Below are positions 47,754 to 56,239 of a stretch of 64,000 bases of DNA, piece by piece. Positions within the stretch are counted from its first letter, which is position 1. Each line of letters starts with the position of its first letter. Under the pieces are notes generated by a model that saw only the letters and a program-made list of their open reading frames with translations, made no database searches and had not been told where the DNA came from. Position numbers and translations under genes: made by a program. The stretch spans positions 1 to 64,000 of the forward strand of contig JAPPAK010000002.1 of NCBI GenBank assembly GCA_026705605.1. The letters are read 5' to 3'. The DNA comes from Chloroflexota bacterium. Lineage in GTDB: Bacteria > Chloroflexota > Dehalococcoidia > Tepidiformales > Tepidiformaceae.

Positions 47754-48917
47754 TCACTGCTTGCAGTGCTTGGCGATCAACGACTCCCGCGTCTCCGGAA
47801 GCTCGATCACGAGGTCCGTGCGGTCCCGCTCCCCATCCGTGAACGGCTCCGCCCCGTCCTCGTCGACGACAAAGCCGTCCTCACCCCACTCGCCCGCGCG
47901 AACCCACTCGTCCATCCCCTCGCCGCGAGGACACTGCAGCCAGATCGCGATTGTGTACCCGCTCCCCGGCGCCGGGAACTCGAAGCCACCCTTCGGCCCC
48001 GTCTCGCCGGTCCCCGCTCCCCATGCCTCGCCTTCAATCCGTACTACCGCGTACACGTGTACCCCCTCGATAAACGCACCGTCGCCTCCGAGCACGGTTC
48101 CTGCAACGCGCCACTCGAAGGGTCTCGCTACATCCGCGCGATACGCTTCGAACTCGCTGTTGAACGCCGCCAGGCTCATGCCGAACGCTGACTCGAACGC
48201 AGCTCGGTGCCCACCAAGGCGGAAGTACTTCAGGATGGCTTCCGTCCCCGCCCGCTCCGCCAGCCAATCGGTTGCGAGGAAGCCGTAGTCGTACGCAAAC
48301 CGAGCCCCCTTAATGAGGCCCGCCGCCCAGGCGAGCTGCTTCCCCTGGCGCAGGGCCGCGAGGGTTCGGCGGCCCTGCGCTTCGTTGAAGAGGGCGGCCG
48401 CGTAGACCGCAGAACCCTCCACCGTCCAGCGCAGGCCTCCCTGGGCCATGCCCATGAGGGTGCCCGCGTCGGACTGGAGCATGTGGAAATACTCGTGCGC
48501 CAGGATCTGCCCGTAGTCGTCGGCGTCAGGGCACTCCTCGATGATCAGGAACACCGCCGTCCGTACCGCGGTCCCGTTGCATGCGGAGTCGAGTCCGCTT
48601 CCGCCGTGCTCCATCGCAACCCGCTCGTTCAGCAGGTCGAGGTCCGTGCTCACGTACACCGTGAAGTCAGATGCAACTGCTCCGAAGCGCTCCATGAACA
48701 CCACCTGCGCGACCCTCAGCTCTCGCTTGATCGACTCCTGCTCGCTGGGTGTGACATCGCCCAGGAACACGAACTCCGCCTCCGTCACCCCCAGATTCGC
48801 CCACTGTTCATCCAGCCGTTCCGTCTTGCTCGACCCGCATGCGAGCACGGACGCCAGCACGAGTACTGCCCCCACGAACGCCAGGCTCGTGGCTCCCATG
48901 CGCCCGCGCGCCATCAT
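47754..48917 (-). CDS. Lipoprotein with gluzincin metallopeptidase motif
   Basis: 387 aa. It has an N-terminal signal peptide ending in LASVLAC, with C27 as the lipid-modified residue. The mature part has HEYFHMLQ and a downstream Glu in TVEGSAVYAAAL, the HExxH...E zinc site of gluzincin peptidases, in a peptidase_MA-like fold. The C-terminal 120 residues form a beta-rich domain (VAGTVLGGDGAFIEGVHVYAV). It would sit on the outside of the membrane. The target is unknown. Confidence 0.85.
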   Translation of the reverse strand: MMARGRMGATSLAFVGAVLVLASVLACGSSKTERLDEQWANLGVTEAEFVFLGDVTPSEQESIKRELRVAQVVFMERFGAVASDFTVYVSTDLDLLNERVAMEHGGSGLDSACNGTAVRTAVFLIIEECPDADDYGQILAHEYFHMLQSDAGTLMGMAQGGLRWTVEGSAVYAAALFNEAQGRRTLAALRQGKQLAWAAGLIKGARFAYDYGFLATDWLAERAGTEAILKYFRLGGHRAAFESAFGMSLAAFNSEFEAYRADVARPFEWRVAGTVLGGDGAFIEGVHVYAVVRIEGEAWGAGTGETGPKGGFEFPAPGSGYTIAIWLQCPRGEGMDEWVRAGEWGEDGFVVDEDGAEPFTDGERDRTDLVIELPETRESLIAKHCKQ

Positions 48918-48933
48918 GCCCCTTGGCTACCAG

Positions 48934-48975
48934 CCACTAGTCACTAGCCACTATTCACCAGTCACTACTCACTAG
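48934..48975. repeat. Six tandem heptanucleotide units (consensus TCACTAG)
   Basis: Units: CCACTAG, TCACTAG, CCACTAT, TCACCAG, TCACTAC, TCACTAG, exactly 7 nt apart. The last contains the stop codon (TAG on the minus strand) of the cyclase gene. On that strand the unit CTAGTGA supplies stop codons in changing frames. A similar array lies after the second cyclase copy. Confidence 0.85.
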
Positions 48976-49907
48976 AAGATCGCCAGCGGATTCAGCGGCG
49001 AGGCCGTGCCGCCCTCCAGACGCAGCGGCGCCAGTACGAACAGGAACTCGTACCGCCCACGTTCCCGGCAGGCCGACACCAGCCCCTCCAGGTTCATGTT
49101 GTCGATCAGGTGCACGCCCATGTTCGCGATCGCGACGCTGTGGAGCGGCATCGCCCAGCCGTCGATGCCGCTCGGGAGCGCATCCGTCACCCCGTCGCAG
49201 CCGTGCACCGCCACGTCGCGTTCGCGAAGCCACGGCAGGCAGCCTGCATCCAGGCCGGCCAGCCCGTCGAACGGAGCCATGGCGCCCCGTGACTCCTTCC
49301 GCCGGTCCCGGCCGGTGTAGGTCAGCTGGATGTCGCCGGGCTCGACCCGCATTCCCTGCCGCTCCTCCGCTGCTTCCAGCTCCGCGGTCGTGATGCGCTC
49401 GCCCGGCTCCAGGAACTCCGCATCCCGCACCGTCGGGATGTCGAGCAGCACGCCACGGCTCACGATGCCCTCGGCTCCCGCCATGATGCTGTCCTTCTTC
49501 GCCCCATCCGTCCGCACTTCGTCCTTGCTGTAGCCGTTGTAGATCTTGCCGTCGTAGAAGATGTGGCAGAGCGCGTCCAGGTGCGTGGTCGCCATCCCGT
49601 GCGGCGCGATGCCGATGTAGTCCGAAGCGAACGCGAAGCCGCCCTCCGCGCTCGCCTGGTCCCCGCCGCTGATCATGTAGTGCTGGACCGGATGCGGGTT
49701 CTCGGCCGACGGCGTCACGGGCAGCGGCCGCGCGCAGCTCACCGAGAACCCCTCCTGCGCCAGCGCCACCGCCTGCGCGCGCTTCGCATCGGTGATCAGG
49801 TTCAGGGCGCCCCGCTCGTCGTCGTCCCCCCAGCGCCCCCAGTTCCGCAGATCGAGCGCCATTTGCGCGAGTTCGTCGGAAGTCGGTGTTCCCGCTGCAT
49901 CCGTCAT
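48972..49907 (-). CDS. Cyclase-family (kynurenine formamidase-like) protein, copy 1
   Basis: 311 aa. The PF04199-type metal site HGMATTHLDALCH (HxxxTHxDxxxH) is near residue 100. Ends in GGTASPLNPLAIF. The N-terminal NWGRWGDDDERGALNLIT is typical of the larger members from actinobacteria and Chloroflexota. They hydrolyse formamide, imide or isatin-like bonds. It is a tandem paralog of the gene at 50018-50950. The flanks are duplicated too. Confidence 0.9.
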   Translation of the reverse strand: MTDAAGTPTSDELAQMALDLRNWGRWGDDDERGALNLITDAKRAQAVALAQEGFSVSCARPLPVTPSAENPHPVQHYMISGGDQASAEGGFAFASDYIGIAPHGMATTHLDALCHIFYDGKIYNGYSKDEVRTDGAKKDSIMAGAEGIVSRGVLLDIPTVRDAEFLEPGERITTAELEAAEERQGMRVEPGDIQLTYTGRDRRKESRGAMAPFDGLAGLDAGCLPWLRERDVAVHGCDGVTDALPSGIDGWAMPLHSVAIANMGVHLIDNMNLEGLVSACRERGRYEFLFVLAPLRLEGGTASPLNPLAIF

Positions 49908-49993
49908 CGCCGTCGCCCCCCGTGGCGCGCGGCATCGGTGGCGCGCCGCTGGCCGCGATGATACGTCTCCATGCGCCGCCCAACCGGCACAAG

Positions 49994-50021
49994 CCAGTAG
50001 TCACCAATCACTAGTCACTAG
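49994..50021. repeat. Four tandem heptanucleotide units (consensus TCACTAG)
   Basis: Units: CCAGTAG, TCACCAA, TCACTAG, TCACTAG, 7 nt apart, with the last containing the stop codon of cyclase copy 2. Same place and phase relative to the gene as the array at 48934-48975. Confidence 0.85.
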
Positions 50022-50950
50022 AAGATCGCCAGCGGGTTGACCGGCGAGGCCGTCCCTCCCTCCAGCCGCAGCGGCGCCAGCGAGAACAGGAACTCGTAAC
50101 GGTCTCGCTCCCGGCAGGCCGCCACCAGTCGCTCAATCGAGACGTTGTCGATCAGGTGGACGCCCATGTTCGCGATCAGCACCTGGTGCATCGGCATCGG
50201 CCACTCGTCGATGCCGCTCGGCGTCGCGTCCGTGATCCCATCGCAGCCGACCACCGCCACGTCCCGCTCGTGAAGCCACGGCAGACAGCTCGCGTCAAGC
50301 CCCGCCAGCCCGTCCCACGGCGCTCCCGGCCCCCTCGACTCCGCCCGCGCCTCCCGGCCCGTGGCCACGAGCAGGATGTCACCCGGCTCCACCCGTACGC
50401 CCTCCCGCTCCTCCGCCGCCTCCAGGTCCGCCACCGTGATTCGCTCGGCCGGCTCCAGCCACTCCACCCCCCGCACAGCCGGTATGTCGAGCAACACCCC
50501 CCGGCTCACGATGCCGTCCGCCCCCGCCATGATGCTGTCCTTGTGTGCGCCGTCCGTCCGCACCTCGTCCTTGCTGTAGCCGTTGTAGATCTTCCCCTCG
50601 TAGAACATGTGGCAGAGCGCGTCGAGGTGTGTCGTCGCCGGTCCGTGGGGCGCGATCGAGAAGGAGTCGAGGCAGAACGCAAAGCGAGTCTCCGGGTCCA
50701 CCTGGTCCCCGCCCACGATCATGTAGTGCTGGGCCGACCTCGCTTCCAGCCCCCGCGAGACGGGCAACTCGTTCCCGCAGCTCACCGAGAGCCCCTCCTG
50801 CACGAGCGCCGCCGCCTGCGCGCGTTTCTCGGCCGTGATCAGGTTGAGCGCGCCCCGCTCGTCGTCATCCCCCCACCGCCCCCAGTTCCGCAGCTCGACC
50901 GCCATCCGTATGAGTTCGTCCGAGGTCGGTGTGTCTCTTGCGTCCGTCAT
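50018..50950 (-). CDS. Cyclase-family (kynurenine formamidase-like) protein, copy 2
   Basis: 310 aa. Metal site HGPATTHLDALCH. Long identical stretches with copy 1 include NWGRWGDDDERGALNLIT and GKIYNGYSKDEVRTDGA, while SVSC-LPV and the 60-90 region differ. Both copies keep all metal ligands, so both may be active with different substrate ranges. The 60 bases upstream, ending in GATGATA on the plus strand, are shared with copy 1 too. This indicates duplication with its control region. Confidence 0.9.
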   Translation of the reverse strand: MTDARDTPTSDELIRMAVELRNWGRWGDDDERGALNLITAEKRAQAAALVQEGLSVSCGNELPVSRGLEARSAQHYMIVGGDQVDPETRFAFCLDSFSIAPHGPATTHLDALCHMFYEGKIYNGYSKDEVRTDGAHKDSIMAGADGIVSRGVLLDIPAVRGVEWLEPAERITVADLEAAEEREGVRVEPGDILLVATGREARAESRGPGAPWDGLAGLDASCLPWLHERDVAVVGCDGITDATPSGIDEWPMPMHQVLIANMGVHLIDNVSIERLVAACRERDRYEFLFSLAPLRLEGGTASPVNPLAIF

Positions 50951-51075
50951 CGCCGTCGCCCCCCGCGGCGCGTGATCGATTGCCGCGCCGCTGGCTGCCG
51001 ATGATAAGCGCCGCCCCTGCGCCTCACGCTGGTAGGATCGGCCCTCGCTGGAAAGCCGTCCCGGAGGAACGCATC

Positions 51076-54000
51076 GTGCCCATCGAGAACCTGCTCGTCG
51101 CCAACCGTGGCGAGATCGCCATCCGCATCATGCGAGCGGCCGGCGAGCTCGGCATCCGCACGGTCGCCGTGCACTCCGAGGACGACGCCCGAAACCTCCA
51201 CACCCGCAAGGCCGATGCCGTCCGCCCCCTCGAGGGTCGCGGCGTCGCTCCCTACCTCGACATCGACCAGCTGGTCGCCGCCGCCCGCCGCGCGAACTGC
51301 GACGCTGTTCACCCCGGCTACGGCTTCCTCGCCGAGAGCCCCGCCTTCGCCCGCGCCTGCGAGGAGGCCGGCCTGACCTTCGTCGGCCCCACGCCCGGGA
51401 CGCTCGACCTCTTCGGTGCGAAGACGCAGGCGCGCGCCCTCGCCGACGCTAACGATGTCCCGGTCGTCCCGGGCCTCTCCCACGCCGTCACCGTCGAGGA
51501 GGCGAGCGCCTTCTTCGACGACCTGCCCGAGGGTGCCGGCATGCTGATCAAGGCCGTCGCCGGAGGCGGCGGGCGCGGCATGCGCACCATCTCCGAGGCC
51601 GCCGAGATCGATGCTGCCTTTGAGCGCTGCGCCTCCGAGGCTGGACAGGCCTTCGGCGACCCCAGCCTCTACGTCGAGCGCTGGATCCCGCGCGCCCGCC
51701 ATGTTGAGGTGCAGATCGCCGGCGATGCGGGCGGCGCCGTCACCCACTTCGGCGAGCGTGACTGCAGTGTCCAGCGCCGCCACCAGAAGATCATCGAGAT
51801 CGCCCCCGCTCCTGCCCTCCACCCGGACCTGCGCGACCGCATCACCGCCGCCGCCGTGCGCCTCGCGAAGGCCAGCGGCTACCGCAACCTCGGCACCTTC
51901 GAGTTCATTGTCGCAACCGACCAGGACGGCGAGGCGGGCGAATTCTGGTTCATCGAGACGAACGCCCGCCTCCAGGTGGAGCACACCGTCACCGAGGAAG
52001 TGACCGGCGTTGACCTCGTGCAGCTCCAGCTCCGTCTCGCTGCCGGCGAGTCGCTCGCCGACCTCGGCCTCTCGCAGCAGGACGCGCCCTCCCCGCGCGG
52101 CTTCGCCGTGCAGGCGCGCGTCAACATGGAGACGATGGCCGCCGATGGCTCCACCCGCCCCTCCGGCGGAGCGCTGACTGCTTTCGACATCCCCTCCGGC
52201 CCCGGCGTCCGCACCGACACCTTCGGCTATGCCGGCTACCGCACGAGCCCCAGCTTCGACTCGCTCCTCGCCAAGGTCGTCGGCTACTCCCCCTCCCCCA
52301 ACCTCGCCGATGCAATCCGCCGCACCTCCCGCGCCCTGGCCGACTTCCGCATCGAGGGGGTCGCGACGAACGTCGACCTGCTCCAGACCATCCTCGCCCA
52401 CCCCGACCTCGCCGCCGGCCGCGTCTACACGCGTTTCGTCGACGACCACGTCGCCGCCCTCGTCGACCCTATCAACGCGACTCATCCCCGGCGCTTCTTC
52501 GAGCGCCCCGCCGCTTCCTCACCCGCCGCCAGCGGTCAGGCCGGCGTCATCGTCGACCAGAGCGATCCCCTCGCCGTCCTCGTCCACGGCAAGGAGGGCG
52601 GTCCCGCCGCTGCCGCCCCCGAAGCCGAGCTCGACATCCTCCCCGCGGTCGACGTGCCCGAGGGCGTCCACGCCGTGCTGGCGCCCCTGCAGGGCACCAT
52701 CGTCACGATCGATGTCGCCGAGGGCGACACCGTCCGCGAGGGCCAGCTACTCCTCGTCATGAACGCCATGAAGATGGAGCACGAGGTCCACGCCCGCGCC
52801 AGCGGCACCATCCGCGAGGTCACCGTCTCCGCCGGCGACACCATCTACGAGGGCCATCCCGTCATCCTCATCGACGAGGGCCACGTCGAGGATGCCGGCG
52901 AGGACGCCTCCGAGGAGCTCGACCTCGACTTCGTCCGCCCCGACCTCGCCGAGGTCCACGAGCGCCACGCCGCCACCCTCGACGAGAACCGTCCCGACGC
53001 CGTCGCCCGCCGCCGCCGCACCAAGCAGCGCACCGCCCGCGAGAACGTCGACGACCTCTGCGACCCCGGCACCTTCGTTGAGCACGGCTCCCTCGCCCTC
53101 ACGCCCGGCACCGGCCTCCCCCTCGAGGAGGTCGTCCGCCGCTTCCCCACCGACGGCATGATCACCGGCGTTGGCTCCGTCAATGGGGAGCACTTCGACG
53201 ACGAGGACGCGCGCTGCGTCGTTCTCGCCTACGACTACACCGTGCTCGCGGGCACGCAAGGCGCCGTCAACCACCCCAAGACCGACCGCATGCTCGAGCT
53301 CGCCGGTAAGTGGCGCCGGCCCGTCGTCTTCTTCACCGAGGGCGGCGGCGGGCGCGCCGGTACCGGCGGCCGCCGCGAAGGCGGCCAGGCTACCGCCGAA
53401 GCGCCGACGATCGGCGGCTACCGCCCCCTCGATACCCCCACCTTCGCGACCATGGCCAAGCTCAGCGGCCTCGTGCCCCTCGTCGGCATCACCTCGGGGC
53501 GCTGCTTCGCCGGCAACGCCGTGCTCCTCGGCTGCTGCGACATCATCATCGCCACCGCCAACTCCAACATCGGCCTCGGAGGACCCGCCATGGTCGAAGG
53601 CGGCGGCCTCGGCGTCTTCACCCCCGAGGAGATCGGGCCCATGGATGTGCAGGTCCCCAACGGGGTTGTCGATATCGCCGTCGAGGACGAAGAGGAGGCA
53701 GTCCGCGCCGCCAGGCAGTACCTCTCCTACTTCCAGGGCCCCATCGACGAATGGGAATGCGCCGATCAGCGCATGCTCCGCACCCTCGTACCTGAAAACC
53801 GCCTCCGCGCCTACAGCGTGCACGACATCATCGAGACGATGGCTGATACCGGCTCCGTCCTCGAGCTGCGCCCCCACTTCGGGATCGGCATGGTCACCTC
53901 CCTCATCCGTATCGAGGGTCGGCCCATCGGCGTTATCGCCAACAACGCGACGCACCTCGGTGGCGCCGTCGATAGCGATGGCTCCGACAAGGGCGCGCGC

Positions 54001-54525
54001 TTCATGCAGCTCTGCGACGCCTTCGACATCCCCATCCTCTTCCTCGTCGATACCCCCGGCATGATGGTCGGCCCCGAGGTGGAAAAGACCGCGCTCGCGC
54101 GCCACTCCGCCCGTCTCTTCGTCACCGGCGCCAACCTCACCGTTCCCCACGTCGCAATCTTCATCCGCAAGGGCTACGGCCTCGGCGCCCAGGCCATGGT
54201 CGGCGGGAACACGAAGGAACCCTTCTTCGCCGCCGCCTGGCCCACCGGTGAGTTCGGCGGTATGGGCCTCGAGGGGCAGGTCAAGCTCGGCTACCGCAAC
54301 GAGCTCGCCGCCATCGAAGACCCCGAGGAGCGAATGGCTCGCTACCAGGACCTCGTCGACCGTGCCTACGAACGCGGCAAGGCCCTCAACCAGGGCGTCG
54401 CCTTCGGTATCGACGACGTTATCGACCCCATGGATTCCCGAGCCTGGATCAGCAGCGCCCTGCGTTCCGTGCCGCCCCCGCCCCCGCGCGAGGGCAAGAA
54501 GCGCCAGAACATCGATACCTGGTAG
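51076..54525 (+). CDS. Single-chain biotin-dependent acyl-CoA carboxylase (BC-BCCP-CT)
   Basis: 1149 aa from the GTG at 51076 behind GGAGG. Order: biotin carboxylase (about 1-450: LLVANRGEIAIRI, AGGGGRGMR, HVEVQIAGD, FIETNARLQVEH); a linker/BT-like part; the biotinyl domain with VMNAMKMEHEV, where K566 takes biotin; then a carboxyltransferase of N and C halves (about 600-1149: GITSGRCFAGNAVLLG, DTPGMMVGPE, KGYGLGAQAMVGG). It matches the single-chain long-chain acyl-CoA carboxylase type. The usual product is a 2-carboxyacyl-CoA. No biotin ligase lies nearby. Upstream in-frame residues from 50929 overlap the cyclase and are not used. A TAGGAT hexamer near 51031 may be the -10. Confidence 0.92.
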   Translation: MPIENLLVANRGEIAIRIMRAAGELGIRTVAVHSEDDARNLHTRKADAVRPLEGRGVAPYLDIDQLVAAARRANCDAVHPGYGFLAESPAFARACEEAGLTFVGPTPGTLDLFGAKTQARALADANDVPVVPGLSHAVTVEEASAFFDDLPEGAGMLIKAVAGGGGRGMRTISEAAEIDAAFERCASEAGQAFGDPSLYVERWIPRARHVEVQIAGDAGGAVTHFGERDCSVQRRHQKIIEIAPAPALHPDLRDRITAAAVRLAKASGYRNLGTFEFIVATDQDGEAGEFWFIETNARLQVEHTVTEEVTGVDLVQLQLRLAAGESLADLGLSQQDAPSPRGFAVQARVNMETMAADGSTRPSGGALTAFDIPSGPGVRTDTFGYAGYRTSPSFDSLLAKVVGYSPSPNLADAIRRTSRALADFRIEGVATNVDLLQTILAHPDLAAGRVYTRFVDDHVAALVDPINATHPRRFFERPAASSPAASGQAGVIVDQSDPLAVLVHGKEGGPAAAAPEAELDILPAVDVPEGVHAVLAPLQGTIVTIDVAEGDTVREGQLLLVMNAMKMEHEVHARASGTIREVTVSAGDTIYEGHPVILIDEGHVEDAGEDASEELDLDFVRPDLAEVHERHAATLDENRPDAVARRRRTKQRTARENVDDLCDPGTFVEHGSLALTPGTGLPLEEVVRRFPTDGMITGVGSVNGEHFDDEDARCVVLAYDYTVLAGTQGAVNHPKTDRMLELAGKWRRPVVFFTEGGGGRAGTGGRREGGQATAEAPTIGGYRPLDTPTFATMAKLSGLVPLVGITSGRCFAGNAVLLGCCDIIIATANSNIGLGGPAMVEGGGLGVFTPEEIGPMDVQVPNGVVDIAVEDEEEAVRAARQYLSYFQGPIDEWECADQRMLRTLVPENRLRAYSVHDIIETMADTGSVLELRPHFGIGMVTSLIRIEGRPIGVIANNATHLGGAVDSDGSDKGARFMQLCDAFDIPILFLVDTPGMMVGPEVEKTALARHSARLFVTGANLTVPHVAIFIRKGYGLGAQAMVGGNTKEPFFAAAWPTGEFGGMGLEGQVKLGYRNELAAIEDPEERMARYQDLVDRAYERGKALNQGVAFGIDDVIDPMDSRAWISSALRSVPPPPPREGKKRQNIDTW

Positions 54526-54531
54526 GCCGCG

Positions 54532-55269
54532 TTACTCCGCCCCCTCGATGCCAAGGGCATCCGCCAGCGCCGCCACGGGCTTTGCCGCCTCGTCCACCGC
54601 GTTCTCGATCGACTGCTGCCAGAACTGCGCCACCGGCTCCAGCTCCTCCGCGTTGAACCGCCGCTCACGCATCGTGAACGAGTCCCGCGCGTAGGCCACT
54701 GCGTCCACCGGCGGCCCTACGTCCGTCGAGCTCGCCGTCGTCGAGTTGAACGAGAGCAGCCCCACCCGGAGCGCCTTCTCCAGCGAGGCCTCGTGCCGCA
54801 GCGTCCGGTCCAGGATGGGCTTCCCGTAGCGCGTGTCGCCGATGATGACGTACGGCGTTCCCTTGGAGACCTCCACCCAGTTCCCCTGCGGGTAGAGCAG
54901 GTACAGGTGCGGCGAGTCGTCCTCCGCGAGTTGGCCCCCAACGATGCAGTGCAGGTCGAACCACAACCCGGCCTTGATCAGCCAGTCGTTGTCCTCCTCG
55001 TGGACCCGCCGGATCTCCTCCGCCAGCGCGTTTACCGCCTGGTAGGCGCGCCCGAGGTTCGTCCCGTTGTTCTGGAGCCGCTCTTCGAAGTACGTAATTG
55101 CCTTGTCCCGCACCGAACGCAACCCGCTCGTGAGCACGAACATCGCGTGCTGCTCGCCTTGGTGCACCGCGATCTTCTTCGCTGTCGAGACCTCGGACCC
55201 GCTCGTGATGCGCGTGTCCGCGATCGCCACGAGGCCGCTCTCGCACTTGATGCCCAGGCAGAACGTCAT
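54532..55269 (-). CDS. Anbu-type bacterial proteasome homologue (NTN hydrolase)
   Basis: 245 aa from the ATG at 55269. After Met removal Thr is residue 1 (TFCLGIKCESGLVAIADTR). Counting from it, Asp is at 17 and Lys at 30/31, which fits the Thr1-Asp17-Lys33 set of proteasome beta subunits. The N-terminal Thr thus needs no propeptide. FWFDLHC-like WFDLHCIVGGQ and VIIGDTRYGKPILDR are family features. Third gene of an operon whose other members are alpha-E and ATP-grasp proteins, the known Anbu partners. One base separates it from the alpha-E gene. It should form an open ring; substrates are unknown. Confidence 0.92.
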   Translation of the reverse strand: MTFCLGIKCESGLVAIADTRITSGSEVSTAKKIAVHQGEQHAMFVLTSGLRSVRDKAITYFEERLQNNGTNLGRAYQAVNALAEEIRRVHEEDNDWLIKAGLWFDLHCIVGGQLAEDDSPHLYLLYPQGNWVEVSKGTPYVIIGDTRYGKPILDRTLRHEASLEKALRVGLLSFNSTTASSTDVGPPVDAVAYARDSFTMRERRFNAEELEPVAQFWQQSIENAVDEAAKPVAALADALGIEGAE

Positions 55270-55270
55270 C

Positions 55271-56239
55271 TCAGTCCTCGACGAGCCGCACCTGCGCCAC
55301 CCGGCCCGGCTCCGCGCGGAAGATATCCTCCGTGATGGCCCGGTCAACCTCGATCAACCGCCCCTGGAATTCGTCGATGAATTCGTGCAGCCCCTCGTCG
55401 ACAACCTGCTCGACATCCGACGCCCCCAGGTCCAGGTTCAGCAGCGCGATTCTCCGTTCCGCGCCCGCCCGCCGCCGCTTGGGCGCCTCCGCCGTCGCCT
55501 GCTGGTAGTGGCGCGCGAGCGCCTGCACCGAGAACGCGAGGCTGCGCGGAAACTCCACCGAGAAGATGAGGAGTTGCGCGACCAGCATGCCGTCGACCTC
55601 GCTGTAGCCCAGCCGCCGGTACGCCTCCCGCGCCGAGGCCGACCGCAGCACTGCCACCCACTGGAACCGGTCGAACGCTCCCCCGACCGAATCGTCTCCG
55701 GGCAGCAGGATGTGGTACTTCGCATCCACGATGCGGCTCGTCATGTCCGCCCGCTCCAGGTACATCCCGCAACGGAACCACTCCCGCCCCTCGTCCCGCA
55801 GCACCGTATTGTCGTAGAGCCCCAGGATCGTCTGCGTACGCCGCTGGGTCTCCGTGCACAGCTCGTGGACGTCGCCCGCTCCGAACTGCTTCCGGCGCGA
55901 GAGGAACAGGTAGAGCGCGTTGATCTCCTCCCAGACCTCCCGCGAGATGTGCTCCCGGAGACCCCGCGCCAGCTCCCGCGCCCGCACGAACGTGGACCGC
56001 AGCGACCCCGGGTTGAGCGCTGAGAACAGCAGGAACTCGGAGTGCGTCAGCCCCGGCGATTCCAGCAGCGCCTCCCAGTACAGCTCGTTGGATGCGGTCG
56101 TGCTCACCAGGCTGTGCCAGACCTCCTGCCCGCCCTCCAGCGACACCTCGTGCTCCACATGCGCCATCCGCGCGATGTTCTCCGTGCGCTCCAGGTAGCG
56201 CCCCAGCCAGTACAGGTTTTCGGCCACGCGGCTCAGCAT
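55271..56239 (-). CDS. Alpha-E domain protein (DUF403)
   Basis: 322 aa from the ATG at 56239, which shares one base with the ATP-grasp stop. Almost all helical. N-terminus MLSRVAENLYWLGRYLERTE is the family signature, repeated in sense by CGMYLERADMTSRIVDAKYH near residue 165. It belongs to the set with ATP-grasp and Anbu and is thought to work in making or handling a peptide tag. A longer upstream form would overlap the ATP-grasp gene by 27 nt more. Confidence 0.92.
   Translation of the reverse strand: MLSRVAENLYWLGRYLERTENIARMAHVEHEVSLEGGQEVWHSLVSTTASNELYWEALLESPGLTHSEFLLFSALNPGSLRSTFVRARELARGLREHISREVWEEINALYLFLSRRKQFGAGDVHELCTETQRRTQTILGLYDNTVLRDEGREWFRCGMYLERADMTSRIVDAKYHILLPGDDSVGGAFDRFQWVAVLRSASAREAYRRLGYSEVDGMLVAQLLIFSVEFPRSLAFSVQALARHYQQATAEAPKRRRAGAERRIALLNLDLGASDVEQVVDEGLHEFIDEFQGRLIEVDRAITEDIFRAEPGRVAQVRLVED

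Noticed and set aside
48934..50021. CRISPR array
   Set aside because: The units are 7 nt with no spacers, and no cas genes are near.
50929..51075. Extension of the carboxylase to an upstream ATG
   Set aside because: It would overlap the cyclase gene and its promoter region. The GTG at 51076 has a GGAGG and fits the family N-terminus.
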